Below are positions 42,372 to 51,399 of a DNA stretch of 64,000 nt, piece after piece. How positions within the stretch are numbered: position 1 is the first letter of the stretch; each line of letters begins with the position of its first letter. Under the pieces are notes generated by a model, which was not told where the DNA came from, did no database searches, and worked only from the letters and a program-made list of their open reading frames with translations. The position numbers and the translations under genes are program-made. The DNA lies in contig LSRX01000757.1 of NCBI GenBank assembly GCA_001939145.1, positions 1 to 64,000 of the forward strand, in the 5' to 3' direction. This stretch comes from Symbiodinium microadriaticum (Eukaryota; Sar; Dinophyceae; Suessiales; Symbiodiniaceae).

Positions 42372-43244
42372 GTGCCCGGGGTGGGGAAGCCTGCGCCCCC
42401 CCGGGCTGGCACCGAGAAGGCAGGCGAGAAGGGCCCCGCCTTCTGGGAGCTTTTCGCAGGAAAGGGAGGAGTCACAAAGGCGGTGCGGGAGGCGCTTGCG
42501 GGAACGGGGCACCAAGTGTGGGACCCCCTCGACAAGCACGGTGCCCGCGAGTCCTGGGACTTGACGGAGGACGACGTCTTCATAGAGACCCTGGAGAAGA
42601 TCCGCAAGCACCGGCCGATGTGGATCCACATGGCCCCCCCCTGCCGAACCTTCACGCGAGCAAGGGACGGCCGCAGGGATGGGGGCCCGGGAAGGCTCAG
42701 GTCGGACGCGAAGCCGGAAGGATGGGGACCCGAGGCTGAGGAGGGCAACCTCCTTGCCTTGCGGGCCGAGGCCTTTGCTGAAGAGCAGGAAAAGGGAGGA
42801 AGGCTCTTTACTATAGAGCACCCCCTTCGCTCGTACATGTGGGACCTCAAGCCCTTCAAGAAGAGGAGAAAAGACGGGCGAGGAACCCTTGTCGCCTTGG
42901 ATCAGTGTGCCTTTGGGGCGCCCCACCAGAAGCCAACGGGGCTGCTCACGAATGGGGAGTGCTTCCATGCATTGGCTAAGAGGTGTAGGGAAGCTCCCAA
43001 GCACACACATGTCCCCCTTAGGGGTAAGGTCTGGGATGAGGCGAACAAGAGCGAGGTGTGGCGGACTTCCCTCGCGGCGGCGTACCCTGAAGGGATGTGC
43101 CGCGCGATGGCGGAGGCATTTTCGCGGCACCTGCGAGCCGGTCGGCCAGCCCCGGAGGGGACAAAGGAGACGAGGCGGACGGGCCCCCCCGAGGGATTCG
43201 AGAAACCGTCGTGGAATAGGCTGGTGAGGAAAGGGGTGGCTTGA
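42372..43244 (+). CDS. Cytosine-methyltransferase-like protein of the element
   Basis: This is a frame of 290 residues from GTG 42372. No ATG lies near the start, and it is in frame with gag through one TGA. It has a SAM-binding type motif ELFAGKGG (residues 26-33), MAPPCRTFTRA with Cys91 where C5 cytosine methyltransferases have the catalytic P-P-C, and FTIEHP (residues 146-151) where those enzymes have E-N-V/P. It then has DQCAFGAPHQKPTG. Known DIRS methyltransferases are of the adenine (DAM) type with D-P-P-Y, which is not seen here. It may methylate DNA or be a degenerate relative that only binds DNA. Activity cannot be judged. Confidence 0.6.
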   Translation: MPGVGKPAPPRAGTEKAGEKGPAFWELFAGKGGVTKAVREALAGTGHQVWDPLDKHGARESWDLTEDDVFIETLEKIRKHRPMWIHMAPPCRTFTRARDGRRDGGPGRLRSDAKPEGWGPEAEEGNLLALRAEAFAEEQEKGGRLFTIEHPLRSYMWDLKPFKKRRKDGRGTLVALDQCAFGAPHQKPTGLLTNGECFHALAKRCREAPKHTHVPLRGKVWDEANKSEVWRTSLAAAYPEGMCRAMAEAFSRHLRAGRPAPEGTKETRRTGPPEGFEKPSWNRLVRKGVA

Positions 43245-45596
43245 CCGGAGGAGGGGAAGGGTGGGGCGCCCTTGGTGCCCCCCCCCCGCGGGCAAGAGCC
43301 AACCGCCAAGGAGCTCCGGGAGCAGGAGAATGAACAGTGCATTGGGGGTATGCGTGGCCCCGCGGAGTCGGTGCGCAAAATCCCCGGCTGGGCCAAGGTA
43401 GGCGACCTACTGAGGCCCTCCTTGTGTGAAGCGGTGGAGGAATCGAAGGACCTTCAGCGGGCCTTCGAGGAATACACCGCTGAAATGGATGGCAAGCAGT
43501 GGGCCGAAAAGTTTGGGCCCGTGCTGGCAGACGTCGGCGCAAAAGTGGCCGGGAAGATGGCCGAGGCACTGGGTGCCCCGGGAGTGGAGAACACAGTGGG
43601 CCCCACGGGTTGGAGGCACGGGCTGCTAGGGAAAATGGTGGAGGCCGCCGGCGACCCAGAGACGGACGTGCCCAGTTGGCTCGGGGGGGAAACCCCCCTG
43701 GGAGTGTCTAAGGAAGTCCAAGGACGGGGAGTCTTCCCCAAAGCCGGGCCCACGGACGCGCAGCTGGCATCCTATGAGTTCCTCGCCGGCAGGACGGCGT
43801 GGGACGTGGACTCCAACTACACAAGTTACATGGAGCACTCCGAAGAAAGCCGGCAAGAGCTGCGGCGTCTGGTGGAGGAGGGCCACCTGGAGCGGATTGG
43901 GACCTGGGAGCAGGTGGTTGCACGGTGGCCCGGTGCCATCGGCACGAAAATCGCTACGCTGGTTAAGGCCAAGCCAGATGGCACCCTCAAGGTGCGGTTC
44001 GTGGTGGACATGCGAAGATCCGGCGTCAACGGAGCCGCACACTGCGACGAGCGCATAGTGCTCCCTCGCGCCCTGGACGCAGTTCAGGACATCCTCGCTC
44101 TGTGGGCCCGAGCGGGCCCGGGAGAGGAGGTCGAGCTGCTCACGGTTGACATCGCCGACGCCTTCCTCAACCTCAGGATTGCTGAAGAGGAGAGGGGCTT
44201 TGCAGTGGTCCGGGACGCCGAGGGCACCTACTATGCCTACCGGGGCGTCCCGTTCGGGCTCGGCACTGCCCCGCTCACCTGGGGCAGGACGAGTGCGCTG
44301 CTGACACGGGCCGCCCAGGCGATGCATCACAGGGATAAGCACAGAGCCGAGACCTACGTGGATGACCCGTTGCTCGTGGTACGGGGCAATAAGCAGGAGC
44401 GGGCCCGGCGGCTCCTCATCACTTTGGTGTTTTGGTCCGCACTGGGAGCCCGCCTCGCCCTCCACAAGCTCCATCGAGGCACCGTCGTTCCGTGGATAGG
44501 GGCGGAGCTTCAGATCACCAAGGGAGGAGTCCGCGTTCAACTTGACAAGGCCCGGACCGAATCCCTCCTTGCCAAGGTGGAGGAAGCCCTCGGAGGAAGG
44601 GGCTTGGTTAAAGGGCTTCGTTCGTTGGCGGGCGAGCTTTCTTGGGTGGCGGGGTTGGTGCCCCAAGTGAGGCCGTGGGTCACAATGCTTTGGGCGGCCG
44701 TCACCACCATGTTGAGCCCCGCGCCGCCAAACACAAGACAACGACCCCGAGGCACAGTTTTCATGCCCATGGTGGAACGCCCCCTCCTGTGGATCCGGAG
44801 CTTCTTGAGGGGAGAGCGAGGGGGCATCTCCCGGCACCACGCCCTCAGGCCCCTCAAGCAGGTCCAGTTCCATGTGCGGACGGACGCTTCCACCACGGGC
44901 TTCGGGGGCATCCTGCTGAGCCAGGAAGGAGTGCCCCTCAGGTACTGGCATGCAGAGCTGCCGCCGGAAGTGCTGTCTGCCCTGGGGCTCCCCGCAGGGG
45001 AGCCCGGGCACATGACGGCCTACGAGCTGCTGGCTTTGCTCTTCAGCCTCATCATTTGGCGGCGCTGGCTTGGCTCCAAGGCCGTGGCCACGACCGCGCA
45101 GCTGGATAACTCCTCGGCCCTGAAAATTACGGCCAAGCTTACTTCGAAGGAGGCCATATGCAACCGCATCGCGGCTGAGATCGCGTTGCAGGTGGCATGG
45201 GCACAGATCTACACCTTCGAGCACTATCGAAACACCCTCAACGTGGAGGCGGACGCCCTGTCGCGGATAGGAGAAGGAAAGGAGGTACCTAAGAGACTCA
45301 GGCAGGTCCCCAGGGATTCTTTCCCGGAGGCACCTCTGACGTCGATTGCCATGCAGGATTGGCCAAGGACGGAAGGCCTGAAGAAGTTGAAGAAGAAGGA
45401 ACGAAGGAAGCGCAAAGAGGACGCCGAAGGCCAAGGCACAAGTTTGGAGTTAGAAGGGTGCACCTTGGCCGCAACTAGCTCCGACTCGTTGCTGCCTGCT
45501 GACCTTCTTCTCGCAGCGCCTTCCCCGCAGCGCCTGGCTCGAAGCGCTTCCTGGGAGAGCGCCCATGCTGTTCGTGGCGCTCTGGCTGTGGCTTGA
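43245..45596 (+). CDS. pol: Reverse transcriptase / RNase H of the DIRS-like element
   Basis: The frame is open from the codon after the methyltransferase stop (TGA 43242-43244) to TGA 45594-45596, with no ATG near its beginning. The RT (about 43950-44480) has VRFVVDMRRSGVN, catalytic D at 44148 in LLTVDIADAFLNL, GVPFGLGTAPLTW and YVDD at 44355-44366. RNase H (about 44870-45260) has D at 44883 in VRTDASTTGFGG, E in TAYELLAL, D in AQLDNSSAL and D in NVEADALSR. The YVDD and RNase H pattern fits DIRS/Ty3-type pol. A K/E/R-rich tail follows. No protease is obvious, although the first 190 residues are unassigned. Confidence 0.85.
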   Translation, partial: PEEGKGGAPLVPPPRGQEPTAKELREQENEQCIGGMRGPAESVRKIPGWAKVGDLLRPSLCEAVEESKDLQRAFEEYTAEMDGKQWAEKFGPVLADVGAKVAGKMAEALGAPGVENTVGPTGWRHGLLGKMVEAAGDPETDVPSWLGGETPLGVSKEVQGRGVFPKAGPTDAQLASYEFLAGRTAWDVDSNYTSYMEHSEESRQELRRLVEEGHLERIGTWEQVVARWPGAIGTKIATLVKAKPDGTLKVRFVVDMRRSGVNGAAHCDERIVLPRALDAVQDILALWARAGPGEEVELLTVDIADAFLNLRIAEEERGFAVVRDAEGTYYAYRGVPFGLGTAPLTWGRTSALLTRAAQAMHHRDKHRAETYVDDPLLVVRGNKQERARRLLITLVFWSALGARLALHKLHRGTVVPWIGAELQITKGGVRVQLDKARTESLLAKVEEALGGRGLVKGLRSLAGELSWVAGLVPQVRPWVTMLWAAVTTMLSPAPPNTRQRPRGTVFMPMVERPLLWIRSFLRGERGGISRHHALRPLKQVQFHVRTDASTTGFGGILLSQEGVPLRYWHAELPPEVLSALGLPAGEPGHMTAYELLALLFSLIIWRRWLGSKAVATTAQLDNSSALKITAKLTSKEAICNRIAAEIALQVAWAQIYTFEHYRNTLNVEADALSRIGEGKEVPKRLRQVPRDSFPEAPLTSIAMQDWPRTEGLKKLKKKERRKRKEDAEGQGTSLELEGCTLAATSSDSLLPADLLLAAPSPQRLARSASWESAHAVRGALAVA

Positions 45597-46079
45597 TCAG
45601 CCATGGCTTTGGGCCCTTGCAGAGGCCCTTGCCCTGACCTACGGTCTGTGGGTTTGCGGGGCTCGCGGCTGCAGGCGGGGAGGAAGAGGCGAGCCCCGGA
45701 CGAAGGGCGAGCCGGCAGAGCAGTCTCCGCCCCCCCCCTGGGGAGAGAGGGCGGAGGCTTAAGAAGCCCAAGGATGAGGGCGCGGAGGACACAGGCCGCG
45801 CGCAAGGAGAAGAAGCCGCTGCAGAAGCTCCAGCCCGCGCCGCTGGGACGGAAGACTCGAGCCACTTCAGTGGACGTGCCCCCTCCGTTCTCGGAGCCGG
45901 GGCCGAGTCAGACTCGGTCCTCGAGTCAGGGCCCTCAGGGCCCTCGGCCAGCCTTTGCCATCCCCCCTCGGAGGCAGACCCCCGGGCTTCCTTTGGAGGG
46001 CCCGCAGGCCCGAGGGCGCCTTGTGGTGGAAGCGCGGGAGTGGCTGGGGCAGGGCAAGTGGAGCCCAAGGACTGGTTGA
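45597..46079 (+). CDS. Basic in-frame extension after the RT/RNase H stop
   Basis: After the TGA of the RT frame, the same frame stays open for 160 codons and contains an ATG at 45603. It is rich in R, P, G and S and ends in TGA at 46077. Its end overlaps the start of the recombinase frame by 40 bases, one base back, so a -1 shift here would join the two. It may be a linker of a readthrough product rather than a separate protein. No domain is recognised. Confidence 0.4.
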   Translation, partial: SAMALGPCRGPCPDLRSVGLRGSRLQAGRKRRAPDEGRAGRAVSAPPLGREGGGLRSPRMRARRTQAARKEKKPLQKLQPAPLGRKTRATSVDVPPPFSEPGPSQTRSSSQGPQGPRPAFAIPPRRQTPGLPLEGPQARGRLVVEAREWLGQGKWSPRTG

Positions 46080-48541
46080 AACTCCGGACGGTGACGCTCC
46101 TCCTCGAGCACCTCAACCGAGAAGATGGGCCTGTAGTGGCCCCGAGCGGTCGCACAGCCCCGAAGAAAGAGAACCGCAGCCCGCCCCGCGAAGGCAAGGG
46201 GCAGGGAGGGGACCCTCGTGAGCCCCCCCGCCCCCCCTCGGGAGGGGAGGGCTCTAAGGACTCGGGGCATGGAGGAGGCGGTCAAGGAGGAGGCGCGGGA
46301 AAGCCTCCCCTCAAAGGGGCGCCGGAGAAAGACTACTCCTACGAGTACGACGAGGAGGACGAGGAAGAGGAGGAGACGTCGGACGACGACCCGGTGGAGC
46401 TCCCGAACTTGACGAGCCTCCCGGCGTGCTGCTCCTGCCCTCGCCAGGGGACTGCGGTCTTTCACAAGACACCAAGACCTGCAGAGGATGGGGTCATTAC
46501 TAGACCCGACTCTGCAGGCAACCTCCTGGGCGTGTGCCTCAACCCGCAGGGATGGGGCACCCTCAGGGCCAACCAGGGTGGCGCTATGAGGCGCCTTTGC
46601 GGGCACATCGTGTGCCCCAGGTGCGTGGTGGCGACGGCCAAAGGGAACACCTGCAGGTGCTGCGCCGCCAGGGCCAAGACGCCGTCGGGTGCGGGACAGT
46701 TGCCGGTGTCCCCCCCGGTACACGTAAGGGACAGGGTGCCGGCGGAGGCGGTGGGCCCGGTTGGGGCTAGCAAGGCCGGCGGCGCACCGCACCTTGCTAG
46801 CCCACCGGTGGCGGTGCCGAAGACCCCGCCGAAGGCCCCGCCTGCCACGGCGGGGAAGCTGCCGCCTGCGGACGACACTCCCGTCGAGGAGCCCAAGCCG
46901 GCCCCGGAGCCGCGGCTCGCACCGACACCCAAGTCCCCGGGGCCACCAAAGGCTCCGGACCTCCCCTCCAGGCCCAAGGAGAAGTGGCTCGTGAAGAAGG
47001 AGAAGAGCAGGGACCGGAAGAAGAGCGGGAAGGACCGCCGGACTAGGTCCAGGGACCGGCGCCGCAGCCGCCGAGGAAGGTCTCGCAGCAGGCGTCGCCG
47101 GGGAAGGACCTCCCCCGGCCGAGACGACCGGGCGGAGTCCTCACACCGCCGCGCCTCGGCGTCACCTGCGGGGCGGACGGGGGCGTGCCAAAACTTTCCC
47201 GGCTGCCCCAGACCCCGCGTGTCGGGTACCGTCTGCTGCTGCCACCTTTGCTTCGAGACAGGGGGCAGAAGGCACACCAAGTCCTGCAACGGCCGGTGGT
47301 GGGCGGGGTCGGGTTCCGCGGACCCACCTGCCCCCCCGGGCAGCGGGGGAGGAGGAGGCGATGACGACGGGAAGGGCGAGGGACCCAAGAAGAAGAAGAA
47401 CCGCCCGTCGCAGAAGCAGCGGAAGCGCCTCGCTGCGCAGCGCGAAGCTGCCAACAAAGGTGCGGAAGGGGAGACGGAGCCCCCCGCCGACGTCAAGCAG
47501 GAGGACCCCGACTACGATGGGGACGACCTAGAGAACCTCAGCGGCTTGGCGCACCGGGTGGCCGTGAAGGCCTCGGAAGCCTACGCGAGAGGCACGCTTG
47601 ACTCCGTGCGGTCCCGGCTTCGTACCTGGGACACCGCGCTGCGCCACCTGGAGAGGTCTGGTGTGGTCAAGCGTGACCCCCGGCCCGGGTTCCTCACTCC
47701 GGCGGTCCTTCGCAAGACGGTGGCCTACCTGTGCCTCCGGAAGTACAAGAGTGCAGCCCTGTACGGTTCGGCGGCCCTGGGCAGACACAAGAAGTACTAC
47801 GAGGTGCACCCCGGTTTGGCGTGGGCTGCTCGCTTGGCCAAGCGGCAGTGTGACAAGGGCGCGGGGCCCAGGCGTGGGCGACAGCCGGTGGTCTTCCCGC
47901 CACCCAAGCTGTCCGTCCCCCTGGCCCCATGGGAGCGCCTGCTTGTCACAGGAGTTTGGCACCTCCTCCGCGCAGACGAGCTCGCCTCTCTCCGAGTGGG
48001 GGACGTGGTCTTCGTCACTGTGGAGGGGCGACCCACGGCAGCCCTGCGGGTAGCCAAGTCGAAGACGGACCAGGCGGGGAACGGCACGGTCGTGGCCAGG
48101 GCTTGCGTCTGCGACGGCGGCCGGCTTCCGCACTGCCCGGCTTGTTGCCTGAAGGAGCAGTGGGAGGCCAGGGTGGGCCAGCTGGCTAGGGCACGCTCTG
48201 TCGGGAGCCAGGAGGCGCGGCTCTTCCTTGGAGACTCTGGGCTGCCGCTTACGACGGCCCAGATCTCAGGCCTCGTCGAAGACTACGCAGCTGCGCAAGG
48301 GCTCCCGGTGAAGGCGGAGGACGGGAGCCGTCTCTACGGCTCCCACTCCCTTAGGGTCACAGGCGCCCTCCTCGCCTTCCACGCAGGCCTGGCGGAGGAA
48401 GTGGTGATGACCCTAGGGAGGTGGCGCACGCGTGAGGCTATGATGTGCTACCTCCGGGGAGGCGCCCATCATCCGCGCGGCAGGAGCGGCCCATCAGATG
48501 GCCAAGGCCACGGCGGGACCTGCTTCGGCTGCGGCGGTTGA
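46040..48541 (+). CDS. Tyrosine recombinase with Cys/His clusters and an RS-like segment
   Basis: A frame of 833 residues begins at GTG 46040; the first in-frame ATG comes only at about 46586. The N-terminal half has an acidic run (about 46337-46400), a RING-like Cys/His cluster with LCGHIVCPRC (46598-46624) and a CRCC end, a P-rich linker, a strongly basic RS/RRRS segment (about 46985-47150) and a second cluster (CQNFPGC to KSCNGRW, about 47187-47300). The C-terminal part (about 47540-48460) is a tyrosine recombinase with Arg644 (47969) in LLRADELASL, H769-x-x-R772 (48344-48355), W795 in LGRW and the Tyr804 nucleophile (48449) in CYLRG. It would insert the circular cDNA, as in DIRS elements. 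A -1 frameshift from the upstream frame, or non-ATG initiation, is needed for its expression. Confidence 0.8.
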   Translation: MAGAGQVEPKDWLKLRTVTLLLEHLNREDGPVVAPSGRTAPKKENRSPPREGKGQGGDPREPPRPPSGGEGSKDSGHGGGGQGGGAGKPPLKGAPEKDYSYEYDEEDEEEEETSDDDPVELPNLTSLPACCSCPRQGTAVFHKTPRPAEDGVITRPDSAGNLLGVCLNPQGWGTLRANQGGAMRRLCGHIVCPRCVVATAKGNTCRCCAARAKTPSGAGQLPVSPPVHVRDRVPAEAVGPVGASKAGGAPHLASPPVAVPKTPPKAPPATAGKLPPADDTPVEEPKPAPEPRLAPTPKSPGPPKAPDLPSRPKEKWLVKKEKSRDRKKSGKDRRTRSRDRRRSRRGRSRSRRRRGRTSPGRDDRAESSHRRASASPAGRTGACQNFPGCPRPRVSGTVCCCHLCFETGGRRHTKSCNGRWWAGSGSADPPAPPGSGGGGGDDDGKGEGPKKKKNRPSQKQRKRLAAQREAANKGAEGETEPPADVKQEDPDYDGDDLENLSGLAHRVAVKASEAYARGTLDSVRSRLRTWDTALRHLERSGVVKRDPRPGFLTPAVLRKTVAYLCLRKYKSAALYGSAALGRHKKYYEVHPGLAWAARLAKRQCDKGAGPRRGRQPVVFPPPKLSVPLAPWERLLVTGVWHLLRADELASLRVGDVVFVTVEGRPTAALRVAKSKTDQAGNGTVVARACVCDGGRLPHCPACCLKEQWEARVGQLARARSVGSQEARLFLGDSGLPLTTAQISGLVEDYAAAQGLPVKAEDGSRLYGSHSLRVTGALLAFHAGLAEEVVMTLGRWRTREAMMCYLRGGAHHPRGRSGPSDGQGHGGTCFGCGG

Positions 48542-48761
48542 GGTGGACGTGGTCCCCCTGCCGCAGGACCGCCAGGCCGTAGCCTTCGGAGCGGAGGAGA
48601 TGCTGGTTCAGCACGGGATCACCGGCATCCTTCACAAGCCTGCGGCGGTGTCGGGTCCCGCCCACACGTGGTCCACCCGGTGTGGGTGGAAGTGGGCCGA
48701 GACTGGACTCGCGGGAAAGTTCCGTGCAGGCCAGTGCTGCGGCACATGTTTTCGCCCGTGA
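48462..48761 (+). CDS. Frameshifted C-terminal tail of the recombinase
   Basis: Just after the catalytic Tyr region the coding potential moves to another frame. It continues APIIRAAGAAHQMAKATAGP and ends in a Cys-rich CCGTCFRP at 48761. The composition and the terminal Cys cluster suggest this was, or is, the real C-terminus, and that a base was gained in GGGGAGGCG at about 48455-48463 in this copy. The recombinase core lies upstream of the shift. A sequencing error is possible. Confidence 0.5.
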   Translation, partial: APIIRAAGAAHQMAKATAGPASAAAVEVDVVPLPQDRQAVAFGAEEMLVQHGITGILHKPAAVSGPAHTWSTRCGWKWAETGLAGKFRAGQCCGTCFRP

Positions 48762-49440
48762 AAGAGTCACGGGCGCGCGGACGAATTCGCAACGCGGAAA
48801 AGAGAAGAAGGACTCTGGGGACCAGGGCTGAGTAAGGGTGCGGCCCGTGCTCCCCGGGTCCGCGGTGGCATGTAGGGAGGTTATGGGTTTCAGGGCTTCC
48901 TGGTTACCCTACCTGGGGTTACCTCTTAACGGCGGTCCGGGTGTGCACCGCAGAGTTTGGTGCACATCAAGAGGGACTGCCACGACCCTTAGCGGGGGAG
49001 GTTCCCCAGGGCTTCCCTACCCCCGTGCCTCGCTGAGGTACGAAGAGAAGAAAGAAGGAAAGAAAGAAGAAGAAGAGGTGAGGAGAAGGCGTCCCCTCGA
49101 GGAGGCTCGTTGGGGGGCGCTGGCTCCTCGCCTGAAGTTAAGTAGGAAGGGGCTAGGTAGGCCCGGTAAGTCCTGGCCCGCCTCAGAAAGAGGCTGGGCC
49201 GGGCGACCGGCTGAGCAAGACGCTCGCGACCAGCCGCCTTTGAAAGAAAAGATAGTGTGCGTGCCGGGCGGATGGGTGGGGGCACGCGAACATGAGGGTT
49301 GTTGGGTAGTGCACATGTGCACACGGGCACAAGTTAGGCGTGTGAAAGTCTTTTGTGGTTTGCTCCAGTTAGGAGCAAGCAGAGAAAAGCAGCTGCTGAA
49401 GCCGTTGCTCCTCGAGTTTTTCAGCTTTTCGGGGTAGAGC
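48762..49440 (+). other. 3' noncoding part of the DIRS-like element
   Basis: GC-rich sequence without a convincing gene. It contains a purine-rich GAAGAAAG tract (about 49040-49090). Terminal repeats are expected here for a DIRS element, but I could not match any part to the 5' end by eye. Confidence 0.4.
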
Positions 49441-49452
49441 TTCTGCGCCGCC

Positions 49453-49854
49453 ATGTCAGGACCTCCTCGCGTGAGTCCAGTCGTGATGATAGCACTGCCT
49501 GTGCCCAGCGAGGCTCCTGGGGATGAGCTGACGGACGTTAACCGAGTTCCGCGTGGCACAACAGTGTTTGGCCAGTCAGTGGCTGAGGGCTTGGATGCCT
49601 TCCGTCAGGCCACCAATGAACAGGCCACGTACGACACAGACACTTTGGTGGGAGCGATCTTTGGGGCGTTACAAGACCTGGACCTGAGCGATGATGGCGA
49701 CGGTGGTGCGACGACAGCAGTGGAGGAGCCTGCTGGTTGGGCAGATTGCAGGGGGGGTATAGCTCGAGGAACTCCCGGGGGCTTCTGCCACACTGTCTTC
49801 TTCGGTGTGACCTTCGGCGGGGCAGTCGGCGCAGCTGACGAGGGTGCATCCTGA
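49453..49854 (+). CDS. Unidentified 133-residue frame, possible gag start of a decayed element
   Basis: The frame opens with ATG in a GCCGCC-ATG context and runs 133 codons to a TGA. It is acidic and A/G/T-rich with no known domain. It lies directly upstream of the decayed HFVDDF retroelement and on the same strand, so it may be its first ORF. It could also be a small gene or chance. Confidence 0.3.
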   Translation: MSGPPRVSPVVMIALPVPSEAPGDELTDVNRVPRGTTVFGQSVAEGLDAFRQATNEQATYDTDTLVGAIFGALQDLDLSDDGDGGATTAVEEPAGWADCRGGIARGTPGGFCHTVFFGVTFGGAVGAADEGAS

Positions 49855-51399
49855 GGTGCCTCCGAACATGGCATCCTTGGCAGGGGTGACTGGCATGCCA
49901 CCGAACGGGCCGCCTGTGTCAGCAACACACGCTGACGGGTCCACTGTCAGGACGCCATAGTCCTCTGTCGCCACCTCGTCCGCACAGTCCTGTGTTGCCT
50001 GGACGCCCGGCTGGCTGGATGTACCTGGCGGGTCAGAGCAGCCTCGTCGCCTTCTTCTGCGGACCTGTCAGGTGGTATGCCGAAGCGGACCCAGCAGATC
50101 CGCGGTGCCAGTCAGAGATGCGGAGCGAGAGTTGCGACGTGGTGCTCCTTTGTTGCACCGGATGCGATTCCTTTCCATGTTAGTCCACCGGACTATTGGG
50201 ATCTTCGTACGGCTGGCAGGGTGAGGTGCCCAAGGTGCTTTCGCGGGATGTGCTCCCATTACAATCTCCGTCGCTTCACGAGAAGGCACAGGTGCCCACC
50301 TGCAGCAAAGCCCAAGAGCCGGCCCCTTCAGTTGCCGCAGAGCAGCGAGGTTTCCCCACTTTGCCAGTTACCCGTGAATCCCTGTTCGCATTGGGGGCCT
50401 TGCTCAAGGCAGGTGGTTAACGGTCTTCTGCTCAGTACATCTCGGTAGCGAAACAGAGGAGCTGGAAGAAGCCGGCCACGCCGAAGCTTGACCTTCGGCT
50501 CGAGTCAACGATGCCCAGGCCACGTCCAGCTCGACGCTTGCCGGCTGGTTCCTGCTATCCCACACATACAGCTCGTAGAGCGGAAGCTCAATGCTGAAGT
50601 ATGTCCAAGGGGCTGCTGTGTTGCTATCAGAAAAAGCAGCACTGCGGTGGCTCTTCATGTTGGTGCCCCAGTGTTGCCACAGACCCATGCCAGCTCCTCA
50701 GCCCAGGTAGCTCCCGGCAGTGCCCAGATTCAAGACCTGATTCGCAAGGCTGTGGTCTATGCTTTCCAAGCGAACCAAATGTTAGTTCGCAGCCCGAGGT
50801 GTAAGATGTGCCACCTCCCTTCCCCTAGCGAGAGACAGCTAGCCAGCGAGTCCTGGGTTACTGCTTGCGGTATAAGTGGTGGCGCGAAACTAGTTCGATG
50901 CGACGTAACTCGCCACGTGCTCTCTGTGCTTCCCGTCAGATGTTGCTGCCCCAACCCGTCAGTAGGGTCAGCACAGGTTCCGATTCCTTTGAGAAACGAC
51001 GCGACGAGCCCGCCAGCTCTGCCAGATCTCACTGACGTGGCCGCCCGCTCCGGCTTGCCTTTTATATGCTACTGAAGTTCAGGCCGCTTCGAGAGCCCTT
51101 GAGAGCGGGGCCTGACCTGGCACCGCAGTGCGCCGGTCAGAGGATGAACGCCTCACGCTTGAGGCGGCCACACGCGTGGCCCCGGACGAACTGACTCATG
51201 TCAGTGGCAACTCCTGCGCCGGCCGCTGCCTCAAGGAAGGGCGGCAGCAGCTCCAAGCTCAGATGCCAAGAACTATTGCTCCGACTACGTCAGAGAGTTG
51301 TAGTCGGTTGTCTTGCTAGGCCGTAACAGGGAGTACCTCTTGTTGGGTGCAGGAGAGATCCTAGCGAGGATGGTGCAGCAGGACCAATCCTCGAAACAG
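49855..51399. other. Unassigned stretch, possibly part of the decayed element
   Basis: Short + strand frames are present, for example 50488-51075 (195 residues) and 51128-51319. None has a recognisable domain. Position and strand are compatible with the 5' part of the decayed element. Confidence 0.3.

Larger units (their letters stand above)
40700..49440 (+). mobile_element. DIRS-like tyrosine-recombinase retrotransposon with a methyltransferase gene
   Basis: The element encodes, in order, gag, a cytosine-methyltransferase-like protein, RT/RNase H of the DIRS or Ty3-like kind, and a tyrosine recombinase in place of an integrase. That set is characteristic of DIRS-order elements, many of which also carry a methyltransferase. 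The body is visibly more GC-rich than the DNA on either side. Catalytic residues of RT, RNase H and recombinase are present, and a single late frameshift is seen. I could not identify the terminal or internal complementary repeats that DIRS elements have, so both borders are approximate: the left at the edge of the GTT repeat, the right in the sequence before ATG 49453. Confidence 0.75.

Noticed and set aside
41967-45434. Long reverse-strand frames over the DIRS-like element (442 and 602 codons)
   Set aside because: They mirror genuine GC-rich coding sequence with verified catalytic motifs on the + strand, and have no domain of their own.
42348-45596. UGA reassigned as a sense codon
   Set aside because: UGA also ends other likely frames in the window, and dinoflagellate nuclei use the standard code as far as I know; readthrough is the simpler idea.
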